Shown: positions 1-12,055, counted from the stretch's first letter. The stretch is 64,000 nucleotides of DNA from Auricularia sp. M13 (GCA_037042915.1 CM073202.1:310001-374000), one strand, 5' to 3'. The notes: generated by a model from the letters alone, not told the origin. A program made the numbers and translations.

Positions 1-96
1 ATCCCTTTTTCTAATCACCCACACGACCTGGCACCAGGCGCACGCACACTCGCTGGCCGTGCCCGTGGAATCTGAGCCCCCTGGATCCTCGTATTC

Positions 97-414
97 ATGT
101 CCGCTGCCGCGAAAGCCAAGGGCAAGCAGCCCCCGGCGCAAGGACCAGCCGCGTCGACGCCCGCGCCGTCCCAACCGCTCCCAGCGCCGCCGCCGACGCC
201 CGAGCCAGTCGCTGCGCTGAACGGCAAGAAGAAGAAAAAGAAGAAGGGACAAGCCAAGGCCGGCGCGACCCAGACGGACCTGCCCGCGCCGCGCACTTGC
301 ATTTGCATTTGCACCGGCACCGGCACCGGCACCGGCGCTTGCATTTGCACCGGCGCGCCGCGCACTCGCCGGCATGCCGCTAGCACTCCAGATCGGTCTC
401 CAACTCAGCCGTAA
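97..414 (+). CDS. Low-complexity Pro/Ala/Lys-rich ORF, possible 5' part of a gene
   Basis: An ATG opens a 105-codon frame rich in Ala, Pro and Gln with a run of seven lysines near residue 45, followed by a stretch translated from hexanucleotide repeats (Cys-Ile and Gly-Thr alternations). Poly-Lys after a Pro/Ala-rich leader is common at the N-terminus of fungal nuclear or ribosome-associated proteins, but no domain is visible. The frame ends just before the region that holds the Plavaka transposase. It may be a 5' exon cut off by that insertion, or simply a chance open frame in GC-rich DNA. No function can be given. Confidence 0.25.
   Translation: MSAAAKAKGKQPPAQGPAASTPAPSQPLPAPPPTPEPVAALNGKKKKKKKGQAKAGATQTDLPAPRTCICICTGTGTGTGACICTGAPRTRRHAASTPDRSPTQP
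297..354. repeat. Compound microsatellite (TGCATT / CACCGG)
   Basis: Alternating blocks of TTGCATTTGCATT and ACCGGCACCGGC units, interrupted once. It lies inside the low-complexity frame and accounts for that frame's Cys-Ile and Gly-Thr runs. Confidence 0.8.
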
Positions 415-762
415 AGCCCTGCTCTCTCACTGATACCTCTCATAAGTAGGGGCCCCTAGAGAGTGAGGGTACCCCCAGTGTGGGGGGTTTGCCCCAGAAA
501 CTACATCCTTAGGATATCCGTAAGTTTCCGCAAAGGCTTGTGCCACCTTGCAGCGCATTGCCAGCCGTCGCAAGATCTTCGTGAGAGTTCGGACGGTCTT
601 GAAAGGCAGATAATCCTTGTATGTACCTTGCACTGCATGATAATAATATGAGAAGAATTGTACTGCATTACAGTCTCTTTATGATGCTTACATTTGCATT
701 GTCGTCGCTCTTTTGCACGCACAGACGTCCTGAAACGCGTGTAATGGCTACTGAAAAAAAGT

Positions 763-3700
763 TCATACAAAGAAATCTAGGTCATATAGATCGTCTTCCA
801 TGGCCATGTCGTCCTCCTCCGACTCAATATCCGAGTTGTTGTCTTCGTCCGATGCCTCTGTCCCACGAGAGGGCTCGTCCATATCATCGTCCGGTGCTTC
901 TTCGTTAGCGGTTGGATCCTCAGGCTGCTGTTCTGTCAGTGGAAGCACGTTGTCCGCCGGATCATTGACCGCCAACTCGTCCGCGACGGCGGTCCTCCGT
1001 ACAGTACTCGCCACCTGAACATGAGCTCCTGTGAGTGATGTGTGTCCGATGCCGCCGCCTCTATATCGCATAAAGAGGTCGCGATCGGACCAGCTGCAGG
1101 ACTGCTCAGCGGAAGAGAGCTCAAGTAGTGGCCCACATACCGCATCACGTAGTACCATTTCCAGTTCTCTGGCTGCTTTCCAAGACTGACGGACAAGCGG
1201 CGCGTCTCATGGGCGAATGCGGGTACTATGTGGCAGGCCCTGAGGATGTGACGAGGGTCGACAAAGCCATACTCGTTCTCGCTGTCCCAGCCGAGACGTG
1301 TTAGGCGAGGGGGACCATTACGTTCGCAGGCGGTGAGATCTCGACCAAACCAGCGCACGTGAAGAAACACAAGCCGTTGAGGTGCTGCTGGCGAGCCTCG
1401 AATGGTGTGGTACGCTTTGACATGGTATATGCCAAGTACCCGAGCGTACCAGTAAGGGTGCCCGTCCTGGGAGTCTTCCTCGTGCGACCGAAGCATAACA
1501 TCGCACCGGTCGGTATGGCTGCGAATGAAGTCCTCGCCTTGCCGTACATCGTACGTTGTGTACTTGATGTGCAGGTCGTGATGTTCGTACATCTGCCGAT
1601 CCACGATCACGACTTGTGCGCGCTCCTGATCTGAATATGCTGTCTCGTCGCCGTTATATTCGGCGTTGAGTAGCCTTCCGAGCAGGTGATTCCGCAACTT
1701 GGTTGTAAATCCCTGCCCGGCATAAGTTACGGAACAACATCCTCAATCGCCAGCGCACCTCAACTGCTCGTTGACCGGCGCGCTTCTTGACCCAATCACC
1801 GATAATTTCGAACTCTTTCTCCCGGAGAGATACGCTGTACGTTAGCCCCCCCTCTTCGGAGTCGGGTAGGGGAACTGAATCGGCCTTGAGTAGTGGTGCC
1901 AGGCTGCGTTCCACGCGAGCAACAATCCTTGCGGTGTTTGACTGAATGCGCTCCATCTCACCCATCTGCGAGGTTGCGTCGCGCTTATTGCTGCGCCGGT
2001 AACGCTCCTTTAACTCCGGGTGAGTATTCTCAGTCTATTAATCCATACAGAGAGCAATAAGTAGCATCCGAACAGCAAGTCAAGTACACACCAATAACGT
2101 CGAGTATGATTCTGTTGTACCATACTCCTCGATCGTAGGTGCGTAGTCGCCGAGTGCATGCATCTTGTATGTATTCATGTTGAATGTTTTCTCTTTGGGT
2201 CCTTTGGAAGCGGCCGGCGGTGCACCTTGCGCTGACGCTGACTCGCGCGCTTCCCGGCGATTTCGCGACGCCTTTTCTCGTGGTAGCTCTGTGGTTTTGA
2301 ACGCACTGCAAGTCTCGGATACAAAGAAGCGAAGCTGAGCACCGAGGTCGCGAGTCGCATCACGCAAAGCTTGGAGCGTGTCTTCGGTGTGCAGCCGCAG
2401 CTTTGCCAGCGCGTGCCATTCGGCCAGGATGTACAGCAGCGTTAGCACGATTGTGTTGTGCGGCTCAGGGAGTAAACCCTCGAAAGCAGGGATTGCACAC
2501 TGTAAAGATTGTAAGCACAGTTTGAAGATCCTGCCAGCTATCCGAACCTGAAGGATGTCTTCAAAGTTATGCGCGGCAAGCTGTTTTAATTCAGATACGT
2601 TATTCTTGAAGCGCCGTATTGAGAATCGCGCAAACACTGGAATTTGACGAAATCTGCGGCCCATGCACGTCAGAAAGTGCAACAGCTGCCCCACAGACTG
2701 TGCACTTACCTCCGATCCAATTCCTCGAGTAAGCGAGGGTCTTGGGCCTGAAGCAGGCGAAGCAAGTGCATCAACAGCGATTTCCATACACCAAGCTCGA
2801 CTTCATGCAGAAGATCGACGGTGAATAGGTTGAAGATCGAAAATGAAGGATGAATGGACTTCAATGTAGAAAATGCGTTCTTGCAGGCGATTAGATGTGA
2901 AAGTATGCACAAATCTTTCCAAACTTACCTTGGTGGCAACGTAGGACATCGGCTTGAGAAGGTTCTCCACGGCGGTGCTCTTCAGACCGCAGATCCCTCG
3001 ACGAATCCAGTCAACGACCTTGTTTACGCAGTTTGTCCAGACGGTATTGTGCTCGCGCTTACTGGCCACGCGCAGCTCGTCGTCGGAAGCGGTGCCAACA
3101 CTTTGAATATCGGCTTTCTTCACCGTGCAGCGGGGACAAGGGCAGTCCCCATTATCACGAAGCGTAGCCAACAGCATTCTTCGGAAGGTAAGACAACTGA
3201 GATATGAGAAGAAATACCTGCGACTTACTTCTCCGGGTAATCCGCGATGTAGGAAAAGAATCGTGGGTAGAAACGGCGAGTGATGCCGTCCTGGCATTGA
3301 ACGAGGAACCCATGCACATAGGCGTCCTTGAACTCGTCATCAAGAATGTATTGCCAGCAGCCCTGCATCAAATCGCGCCTGAGATGCGCGAGAAGGTTGC
3401 GTTTTGCTGACTTCGGGATCTCCATCTTATTGATCTCGTCGTTTATAGAGTCAGGCAACTGTAGAGCCGCTCAGTGATCGAGACGTCGGCACACAAACAA
3501 ACATACCTTAGGAAATGAAGCAAAGTGATGCATGGCATGAGCGCTCTTCTCCAGACGGGTGTTCTTGCTCTGGTTGCCGCACCCAGTGTATCCAGGCCAA
3601 CCGCTTGCCGTGCCAAACTGCGCAAGGTGCGTACCATCCGATCCCTGCATCAGGAGCAGCACACAGCGCTCTACGTTGTCGCTAGGGTCGCGGGGAAGCT

Positions 3701-4843
3701 TCTGGACTTCGTCGTGCAGTTTCTGAGCGCGCGGTGAATGATATGCCTCGCCTGCGGTACGGACATCGCGGCCGTCGGCAGTATGATGCATCAGTTTCGA
3801 CGGGACCCAGGTCCAATTCTTTGCGTCTGGGTTGTTCTCTATTTCGTTCTTCCAGAGCGGAACAAGGGGCCGGCGCTGAAAGCCATCGACGGGAACAGTG
3901 ACCGGCTGTTTGCCCTTGCCACCTGGAATGGTGACGTTGACAGTATGTGATAGCCAGCCGTCTCCGAAGCCGCCCAGATCACCAGCGACCTCCTTGTCAA
4001 CTTGCTTCCAGTTAATGTCCCGGAGATCATCAAGCACGAAGTTCGAGTCCAAGATCAGGTCAAGCAGGGTCTTCCGGCTATCGCGAGTTTTCACTGAGCC
4101 GTCATTCCAGAACCAATGGTTGAACAGAGCGGCACTGCGATTAGGATAGGGATACCATGACACAGGCTCGCCGTTGGTGGAACTGGACAACCGGGAGCTG
4201 GCTGTCTGGTCTGGATCGTGCTCAGGTTGGCGTCGAAAGATGCGAAAGAGTCCAAATGCGTTAACAGCGGTGCGGAACGGCTGAGCCACATGCAGAAAAA
4301 CACGACTGATGGTAGACGGAGCAGGCTGCGCTGGCGCCAGAGGCTCGGGCTCAAGGTCGCGAAATTTGCGCGGCACACGGTGCTGTGTACGACGACGGGG
4401 TGCTAGATCTTCGGGAACCGGATCGACGGTCGCGGCAGCAGTAGAAGGCACAGGCGCGCTGTCGGGCAGGGGGCCGCATTCCGAGACTGGCGTGTGCTGT
4501 TGTATATCCAGGTCGAGCGCGCCTATCTGTGATCGGTTAGATGCTGCATAGTACGTACAAATGCTAAACATCTAAACGATGCACTCACAGAATCAATGTC
4601 CATGGCTGCATCATCCGAGGCTGGGACGGAGAGGCCAGCAGCCACAGTATTAGCAGTAGACGAGGTTGCGCTTGCGGTCTGGGTAAAGCGCGCACGCTTT
4701 GCAGCACGCACAGAAGACGCTGCTGTTTGCGCAGCGCGCTTGTCCAGAAGCCGCTGGCGGTCTGCCTTGTGCTCATCGCACACCTTCTGGTGTGCCTTCA
4801 AGTGCGCTGCATCTGTGGACTTGCCACAAACGCATTGTGGCAT
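763..4843 (-). CDS. Plavaka-family (CACTA-like) DNA transposase
   Basis: This is a multi-exon gene read from 4843 to 763. It starts with a Cys/His zinc-knuckle-like N-terminus (MPQCVCGKS, then HLKAHQKVC) followed by a Ser/Ala/Arg-rich linker. The central part carries the hallmarks of fungal Plavaka transposases: QCQDGITRRFYPRFF then ADYPEK (near 3230-3300), LLATLRDNGDCPCPRC with a CxCxxC cluster (near 3130-3190), and FTVDLLHEVELGVWKSLL (near 2760-2830). The C-terminal third has YTTYDVRQGEDFI (near 1550) and an acidic tail ending near 763. Exons join through typical GT-AG introns, for example about 62 nt near 1700-1760, and I see no in-frame stop inside the assigned exons, so the gene may be intact. 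Plavaka transposases act in the nucleus on element ends. I could not find the terminal inverted repeats. A DUF6698 gene diverges from the same 270-bp spacer. Confidence 0.85.
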
Positions 4844-5114
4844 GCTGCTGGACTAGAACACGCGGACGGCGGATATGAGACGCGGTCACCGGAATATCCC
4901 GAAAGCGCGTCATCGCGTCACCCTCGCTCTGGTGCTCACTCCATGCGCCTGGCGAGTGCTGGATCATGCCGATGTTTTGCTAGTGCGTCCCTCACGTGAA
5001 TTATCCCGGCATTTGCCTCAAACTCAGCTCCCGGAAGGGTATAAAAGGCCGGTTTCGTGAGCCAGGCGACGACCCATCGCCCCACTAGCCAGCACAATCG
5101 AACTACATAGCTCA
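4844..5114. promoter_or_regulatory. Bidirectional promoter with TATA box
   Basis: This is the 271-bp spacer between the divergent transposase and DUF6698 starts. A TATAAAAG box at 5040-5047 lies about 70 bp upstream of the DUF6698 ATG. A CACGTG E-box palindrome is at 4993-4998. Confidence 0.55.
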
Positions 5115-6544
5115 ATGTCGTCCTCTGCTCCAACCCCCGCTCCAACCGCCACATCGGGGACTCAGACCAATGCGGCCAGCACGCGTAAGCGCGCCGCACC
5201 CGAGTTGTCACGCAGTGGCAAGAAGAAGAAAGCGTACGTGCAGCGACGCGTCTTTACGCGTTTTTACGTGTCCTTACTTACTACTCGCGTATGTAGATGT
5301 GAAGTTAGCATTTGGGTCGACTACGGTCGCATCTTTGGACGTGCATACAACTTTCTGGACCCCACGGGCCTCATTCTCGATCTCGGCCTCGAAATCGCCA
5401 TAGATCGTGCCGCTGCAGAGGAGGCTTGTGAGGACTATGAAGTGGAAGAGTGGTCAGTATGTTTTAACACTGTATTTGGGTCGATCTAATCTGCTTTACA
5501 GTGATCGCCGCATCGAAGTTGCCTTCCTCGCACTCGAGAAGGAGCTCAGTGCTAAAGCACCTGAAGCGCTCAAGGACATGGACTTGGCGGCCAAAATTAC
5601 CGGGCAGGTACGTCATACCGTCTTCATGTTATCTGCATCTGAGAATGTTGTCTGTTCAGATTGACTTTGGTATCACCAAGGCCAAGTCCGATGACACCCG
5701 CTCGCTCAAGTTGGCGGTCGTCGACTGGCTCCCCGAGGTGCCTGGCGAAGCCAAGCCGCACAGAACCAACAAGTCTGGTCGTGGGTTTAATCACAGCGCG
5801 ACAGGCCGTTTACTTATCCCAGTGGGCGCCGTCTGGAGCACAGAGTACGTAGTGTTTGGCTATCCATTTGCATCGCGTTTCTTACGCAATCCCAGGCTCC
5901 AGAAGAAGATACAGGACGGGGAAATGTCTTTCACAGGCGATGAATGGCCCTGTCTCATGTACAAGGACGAGAAATACAACCCAGAAGACCCTTGGGATGG
6001 TTTCGGTAAGAACGAGTACGCTGTAAAGGTATGCTACGACTTCCTTCATATCTCAGTAGTTGACATGCGAATTTAGACTTTCAAACACTTCTTCACGAGC
6101 CCGTCCTCTGCTGAGAAGGAGAACGACGGGGACAGTGGAACATCGCGCAAAGGCATCGCAGCACTTCACGGCTACGATTCCGTCACAGTAGGCGCTCTGT
6201 GCTATGTTCACTCTCATGTGAGTCATTTCCGCTGTCTCATTCACTTTCCTATCGTGCCTGATGGACATTGGCAGCTGAAGTTCGCGGTCTCCTCCGCTTC
6301 TACCTTCTCAAAGACGGATTCGGTCAAGAACGGCGACCTGGAAGCATTCTATGGCTCCCTTTACGAGCTTTTGACTGACCCCGAGGAGAAACAGAATGTC
6401 GACGAGCTCCTGAAGTGGTGGAACAAGCGCATATTCCCTTCGGCGCGCCGCACGCGCGATCGCTCCGCCAAGAGCACCCGCGAGCAGTTCCGCCGCGTCC
6501 GTGAGGCCCGCGCAGCCGCTCAAGAGGCAGATGAATCTTCTTGA
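5115..6544 (+). CDS. DUF6698 family protein
   Basis: Seven exons close in frame (5115-5233, 5297-5452, 5502-5607, 5660-5844, 5896-6028, 6077-6217, 6275-6544) to give 369 residues. The N-terminus is Thr/Ser/Pro-rich with a basic KKKK stretch. The rest matches the basidiomycete DUF6698 pattern: a helical LEKELSAK region, VVDWLPEVPGE, GRGFNHSATGRLL, EWPCLMY, TFKHFFTSPSSA, then an Ala/Ser-rich segment and LLKWWNKRIFP near the end, followed by a basic tail. The function of DUF6698 is unknown; in mushrooms it occurs in expanded, dispersed families. The divergent pairing with a Plavaka transposase suggests, but does not prove, that it is cargo or an accessory gene of the element. All introns are 47-63 nt, like those of host genes. 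Confidence 0.75.
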
Positions 6545-8177
6545 TCTCTCATTCATAGCCAGAATTTTCCCTCTCGCCTGCATAGTGTTCTAAAACTTGT
6601 TTGTACAATATCTCAAATATTATCGCAACGGAACGTCCGGACATAGCCATACTTCTCCATAATATGCATTTACCATTGAAAAAATCATCCCTCTAAGTGC
6701 CTTTGCTTGCGTTTGGATCCCTGGCTAGGCTATCCTATGTGAGACTGTCCAAGCGGTGTTCAGGAACACGTCGGAATCAATCCGCTCCGCAGCGGTTGGG
6801 TCGGACCTTGAACCGACGCTCTCCTGCGCTCCTCTCCCCCGCCTTCCCAGCAGCCCAGTCGAGAGCTGCCGGCCATCCTGGCTTGTCCCTGCTGGGCTCG
6901 TGCTTTTCGGGGCTGGATTCTGCGCTCGTGGTGTCCCTGCTGGCTCGTTTTGCTTCGTCTGCACCGTCTGGGCAACGGTGCACTTGCTCTCGTTAGCGGT
7001 CTTGTCTTGGGCAGTCTGGCTGGCCTGCCTATCACTCGGACTTCTTGGGCTAGCTCTGGGTCTACAGCTAGCTGGGCGCTGCTTGAGGCTTCGACTGCTG
7101 GCTGGGCGATGCTTTTGAACACTCACCTTTTTTACTACAGAACCTCCCATCGTCAGCAAGGCACCTCGCGGAGTCCGCACGCTGCGTGAACACATCACAG
7201 GTATGCCCTCTTGCGCTTGGATTGCACCCCGCTAATTCCAGCCTCGATAGATTCTTCGCCTGCGCTCATAATTCGCATGTCGCTGGCCACCCGAACTCGC
7301 ACAAGCCCGTGTACGTCCACCCGCGCCTTTCGGGGTCTGCCAACGAACTGACAAATCAGCATGTTCTCGACTGGCCGTGGCGCGGTCTGCGGCGGCCGCC
7401 ACGCCATGCATTCGTGAGTGACACTGAATCGCTCCTTAGAGCCCCGGCTAACCATAATTTTAGTTTTGCAACTTCGTCTTATTCGCCATGACCGCCCTTT
7501 GCATGGTCCGGCTGTGCATGGCCGACTGCGAAGTCGTGCAGATCGGCCGCCTGTCTATAGCTACAGTATCACGCCAATAGACTACCTTTTTCTTGTCCTG
7601 TTTATGCTTGCCTCAACGAGCTGTACCGCGATGAATGCGACGATGTGGTCGCTTCTGCAGGCAGAACCTCCAGCCCGATGAGTGCATTTACAAGGCCTTA
7701 GAAGGCGCCAGAACGATAGTGAGCCTTGCCAACCCTCAAAACGATTGTGCCACTCGGCAAGGCATCGCAAGCCAGGTGGGGCTTTGGCAATCCTAACCAG
7801 GCGTCATAATGCATCACAAGATCTGCCACAAGACTTGTGGCCCTTATAATGAATGTGAGCCTTACAATCTGTGATAACATGTTGTACGATCCGGCCGGAT
7901 TTCGTGATGTTCATGCCTAGACAGTACCTAATATTTACCGAAGCAAGGAGTGCGGGCTGTGCCTTGAACCAGCGAATGAACTTCGAGCAAAGGCCGGTCG
8001 AATCAAACTGCAAGTCCCGAGTCGATGTGGGATGCTGGTTGGGATGACTCGAAGCACGTGCAAGTGATGACGGAACACGAGTTCAATCTCCGCCCGGACT
8101 CCTCTCTTCCGTTCTCCCCGCTTCCCCGCGCGCGACACCCGTTACACCCGAGCGCGCGCCACCCAACCCACGCAGCG
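6545..8177. other. Gene-poor stretch, CTG/pyrimidine-biased at 6700-7200
   Basis: No supported gene. Between about 6700 and 7200 all six frames stay largely open because the DNA is GC-rich with a strand-biased C/T/G composition. The predicted peptides are low in complexity and match no family. A similar composition fills the long last intron of the kinase gene near 41.1-41.9 kb. Confidence 0.5.
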
Positions 8178-11100
8178 ATGTTCGACGACCTGAACGAGAT
8201 AATAAGCGACAGCGAGGGCGAGCAGGAGCTCGACTTCGCGCCGCCCGCCAGGCCAGGCAAGCGCCGTTGTCCATTTTGCGAGCGGCGAGCGCGAGCGCTG
8301 ACACAGCCGCAGCGCCTACATTGACGATATCACAGTATACGACGACTCCGGCGGCGACGCGCGCGACGGCGACGGTGTCGAGCATCTCGCAGTTCACGAC
8401 GGACGTGTCGGTGTGGGCGCCGACGCCCGACGACCTGCGCGGCGGCGTCGGGCGCACGTCCAGCCCCGCGCCGCTCGCCACGCCCCAAGCGAGCTCGTTC
8501 ATGTCCGCCGCGGAGCGCGCCAAGACGCGTCGGCGGCCATCCCAGGCGCAGGCCAAGCCGGTCGACGTTATCGAAATTTCGGACAGCGACGACGACGAAT
8601 ATGCGTTCAATCGCTGTGCGCGTTCCATTCAGCCCTATTCTACATTTTTCAACCGCTAATTTATAATGTAGCCAAGTTGATCAAGAAGAAAGTGAAACCC
8701 ATTCCAAGTCCCAATTCAGCTGCGGCGCTCAAGATCAAGCTGCCCGCCGCGACCACCACACCGTCTGCGCGGGACGAGCTCGACCTCCTCCTCCCGCCAT
8801 CCTCGATCGACGCCACCCCTGTAGTCGTGTCTTCCAACCCCGCTCTGGCGCTTTTCTCGAAGTCCAAAGCCAAGGACGACCCGAAGCCGAAAAAGGAGCG
8901 CCAGAAGAAAGACCCCGCCGCGCCGAAGGAGAGCAAGAAGGCTATATCTACGCCGAAGGACAAGCCGCCGAAGAAGACAAAGGCTGCAGCAGCGCCCAAG
9001 GCGAAGAGCAGCGACGCGCAGCCTGAGTTCAAGAGCCGCGAGTTCATCGACGATTCGGACGACGCGCTCACGCCGCCGCCCGCCGAGCGCGAGCGCGTGC
9101 TTGTGCCGGGGACGTCCTCGATGGCGCCCCGTACGCCGCCCCTCTGCATTCTGTGTTTGACCGAGGCTGACGCTGGCTGCAGAGATACTCGTGCCCGGCT
9201 CGTCGTCTGCGGCTCCCCGCCCAGGTGTGTTGCGCCACATTGTTCCGCCCAAGGTAGATGCTAAATTTACAGCAGAGACCCTCGTCCCCGCAACGTCCTC
9301 TATGGCGCCGACGCCACGTACGCTCTCCTAGCCCTTGTTCCGTCCAATTTGTATTGTGCGGCTGACTTGGCCGTTGCATCTCCAGAAGCACTCGTGCCGG
9401 AATCCTCCATCCCTATCCGCAGCGCAGACGACGAGTCGGACAGTGCGTCCCACATTCTTTCGTCCGCATGCTGCTTCGCGCTGATTACAAGCACAATGCA
9501 GCTCCGCGCCCGCGGCCGCCTGCACCCATCATGCCCTTCAAAGCCGGTACGCCGGGGAGCAAGGCTCCTGCAGAACCAATCAGCAAGTCTACTGCATCGC
9601 CGGCTAACAAGTCGGCCCCAGCACCGGCGAGCACGTCTGGTCCCAGCAAGTCTACTCCTGCGCCGCCGCCGCCGAGCAAGTCCGGCCGCACGAACCCCTT
9701 CGCGTCGACCTCCATTGCCGCTCCTCCCACTTCCACCGCTGCCCCTCCCGTTCCTGGCCACAGCCCGAATCAACTTTCCGCCCCGCCTGCACCCGCATCC
9801 AAGTCTTCGGCATACGAATGCGCGCGTGCAGCGCTCGCTGCTGCGCGGGAGAAGCGTGCCGAGGGCGTTGGGGGCGATGATGCGTCCGCGGCGGGGACGA
9901 GTAAGAAGAAGCGCAAGTCCGACGCTGCTGGCTCTGGCGGTGGTGAGGAGGGGACGGGCAGCAAGAAGAAGACGCGTGTTTCCGATCAACAAGTTGGGGA
10001 GGATGCGGACAAGGCGAAGCGCAAGGACGACGATGAGGACAAGGACGAAGACGAGCTCAGCTTGCGAGTTGGCGGCGACGACGACGCGCCCATGCCGAAG
10101 TCGAAGTCGAATGTCTCGGCGGGCAAGAAGCGCCAGGGCGTCATTGAGAGCGACGAGGACGAGGACGATGCGGCGCCGAGGCTGAAGTCGAACGCCTCGG
10201 CGGCGAAGAAGCGCAAGAGCGTCGTGGAGGACGATGAAGACGACTTCGACCGCGCCGCGCCCACGCCCCCCTCAATCAAGTCCAAGCCGAGCAAGAAGCG
10301 CAAGAGTGTCGTCGTCGTCGACGAGGACGATGTCGACCCCTCTGCGTCCGCACCGCTCAAGAGCGACGACGCATCGTCTGCGGTGTCTAAGCCTAAGCCG
10401 AGCAAGAAGCGCAAAAGCGGTGTGGAGGACCACGAGGACGAGTTCGACCCATCTGCTCCTGTCGCGCCTTCGAAAGCGAAGAAGCGCAAGAGCGTTGTGG
10501 AGGACGACGAGGACGAGTTCGATCCCTCTGCGTCCGTAGCGCGCAAGAGCGACGACCTGTCTGCTTCGGCCGCGGCGAAGCCCAAGCCGGCCAAGAAGCG
10601 CAAGAGCGTCGTTGAAGATGACGAAGCCGACTTCGACCCCGCCGCGCCCTCCTCTCCTCAGCCAAAATCCAAGTCCAAGCCGGTCAAGAAACGCAAGAGC
10701 CTCGTGGAGGACGACGAAGCCGACTTCGACCCCTCCGCTCCTGCGTCTCCTCAGCCGAAATCCAAGCCCAAAGCGTCGAAGAAACGCAAGAACGACTTGA
10801 ACGCGACCGCAAAATCCACATCCACACCGACGCGCCAGCAAGTCCAAGTCGAAGTTGTCCTTTCACCCCCACCCCCGCCACCGCCGCGTTCGAGTCCGGA
10901 CGTGCCGAGTGCGCCGTCGAGCACGCTGGCGCAGGACTTGGAGGAGTTGACGCCGCCGCCTGAGGATCTGGACGCGGATGAGGATGCGGATGAGGTGCCC
11001 AAGCCGCCGTCGGGCACTGGGAAACCGTCGTCTGGTCCGGCCAAGTCGTCTGCGCCGTCCTCCGACCCGCCGCCTGCACCGTCGCAATCCCAAACGCCTC

Positions 11101-11591
11101 TATCCAAGTCCGCGCCATCCCAGTCCCAGTCCCAGTTCCAATCGCCTCTATCCAAGTCCGCGCCCGCGAAACCCGCGCCATCCCAAACGACGCCCGCCAA
11201 GGAGAACCTCACACCCACGCCCACACCGGCGCGGCCAGACGGCATGTCCGCCCTGCTCGCACGCACCAAACTCTACGCGCCCTCCCGTCTAGGCGTGACC
11301 GCGCGCCGCTCCTCCCTCTCGCGCATCGCGCCGCTCCACCCCAACCGCCGGCCTCCCCCCTCCGCCCCGCCCGCCGTACCCGTTCCGAATGCCAAGCGCA
11401 AAGCGGAGGAGGCGGACGAGGAGCGCGAGGAGTGGGAGGAGTGGGTACGGGAGGAGGGCGGCGGCGAGGCTGTCGTGCGCAAGGTGTGGGCGCGGTGCGA
11501 GGAGGGCGTGGACGGCTGGGGCGAGTGGACGGTCGGGCAGAGACGGGCGTATGTCAGGGCTGTGCGGGAGGGCACGTTGAATAAGCGGTAA
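8178..11591 (+). CDS. Acidic, Lys-rich nuclear-type repeat protein with a SUMO-interacting-like motif
   Basis: A seven-exon model closes in frame: 8178-8268, 8307-8615, 8672-9130, 9183-9224, 9276-9317, 9386-9442 and 9502-11591, giving 1029 residues. The second exon ends with VDVIEISDSDDDE, a good match to a SUMO-interacting motif (hydrophobic core followed by acidic residues). Exons 4, 5 and 6 each begin with a variant of ILVPGSSS, TLVPATSS or ALVPESSI, an exon-duplication series. The last exon carries about eight imperfect repeats of the type KKRKSVVEDDEDEFDPSAP (DNA about 10080-10800), alternating basic nuclear-localisation-like and acidic blocks. Pro/Ser-rich DNA follows, then a conserved-looking C-terminus (SRIAPLHPNRR; EEWEEWVREEGG). 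I recognise no catalytic domain. A chromatin or DNA-repair role would be a guess. The 38-nt first intron is unusually short and is the weakest part of the model. Confidence 0.6.
9183..9442 (+). repeat. Tandemly duplicated short exons coding 'LVPxSS'
   Basis: Three consecutive short exons (42, 42 and 57 nt) share intron phase 1 on both sides and code ILVPGSSS, TLVPATSS and ALVPESSI. The end of the preceding exon codes VLVPGTSS. The introns between them are about 50-70 nt. Confidence 0.65.
10080..10810 (+). repeat. In-frame tandem repeats coding KKRKS-acidic-FDPSAP units
   Basis: About eight degenerate units of 75-120 nt, each coding a KKRKS basic patch, a VVEDDE-type acidic patch and usually FDPSAP. 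Unit spacing varies, so this is a coding minisatellite prone to length change. Confidence 0.8.
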
Positions 11592-11981
11592 GCGGTAATG
11601 GTGGGATGGTGTGGTTCGACTGGGACTCTGGAGCTCGTGGTTGTTTTGTCCTTGCGCCTTGAATTTGGACTGTATATTAGAAGGTATAATTGCGAACTGC
11701 TACGCTGTTTTGGAGAAACGCGGTGGGTGTCGGGGAGTGCTGTCAATGTTGTTGAGCAAAACTTGGTGTATCGCCAAGTGAAGGCTAATGATTCCCGCGG
11801 TCCACATCCCACGACACGCTGGAAACTTCCAGTACTGGTGCAGTGGAGCAGAAAGAAAATAACGTGTTCGGATACCCTTACTGTTTTGTCAATGGAAAGA
11901 TAGAATGCTGCGGTGGGGACCATGAAATGAATCATCGACCATGGTGTTGTTGGGCAAAAACGTTGTCTCATGTCATGTAAA

Positions 11982-12055
11982 GGCCAGCGCAGGAGTTGAA
12001 CCTGCTTCTCCCCAAATCTTAACAGCGGGGAATCGTGCCGTTCGACCATCCAGCC
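11982..12055 (-). tRNA. tRNA-like sequence, copy 1 (anticodon uncertain)
   Basis: Read on the minus strand it starts GGCTGGATGGTC and ends GCTGGCC, giving a weak acceptor stem with G-U pairs. It has a D-arm-like segment and a T-arm GCAGG-TTCAACT-CCTGC resembling a pol III B box. The anticodon arm (CCCC...GGGG) has a 13-nt loop, and the anticodon cannot be assigned safely. It is one of five related copies between 11.9 and 14.6 kb. Confidence 0.5.

Larger units (their letters stand above)
763..6544. mobile_element. Putative two-gene Plavaka-type element (transposase plus DUF6698), ends not located
   Basis: The transposase (minus) and the DUF6698 gene (plus) are head to head with 271 bp between their start codons. 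That is the arrangement expected of two genes carried by one element under a shared promoter. CACTA elements begin with CACT(A/G). A CACTG occurs at 428 and a TAGTG at 6583-6587, but the sequences beyond these 5-mers do not match as inverted repeats. The boundaries and the membership of the DUF6698 gene are therefore inference. Confidence 0.35.

Noticed and set aside
428-6587. CACTG at 428 and TAGTG at 6583 as CACTA-type ends of the Plavaka element
   Set aside because: Beyond these 5-mers the two ends do not match as inverted repeats and no target duplication was found.
6725-7198. Long open frames on both strands
   Set aside because: All frames are open because stop codons are rare in this GC-rich, strand-biased DNA. 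The peptides are low in complexity and match no family.
8661-11269. Several large minus-strand frames opposite the repeat protein
   Set aside because: They are shadows of the plus-strand coding minisatellite and show only Ser/Arg/Asp runs.
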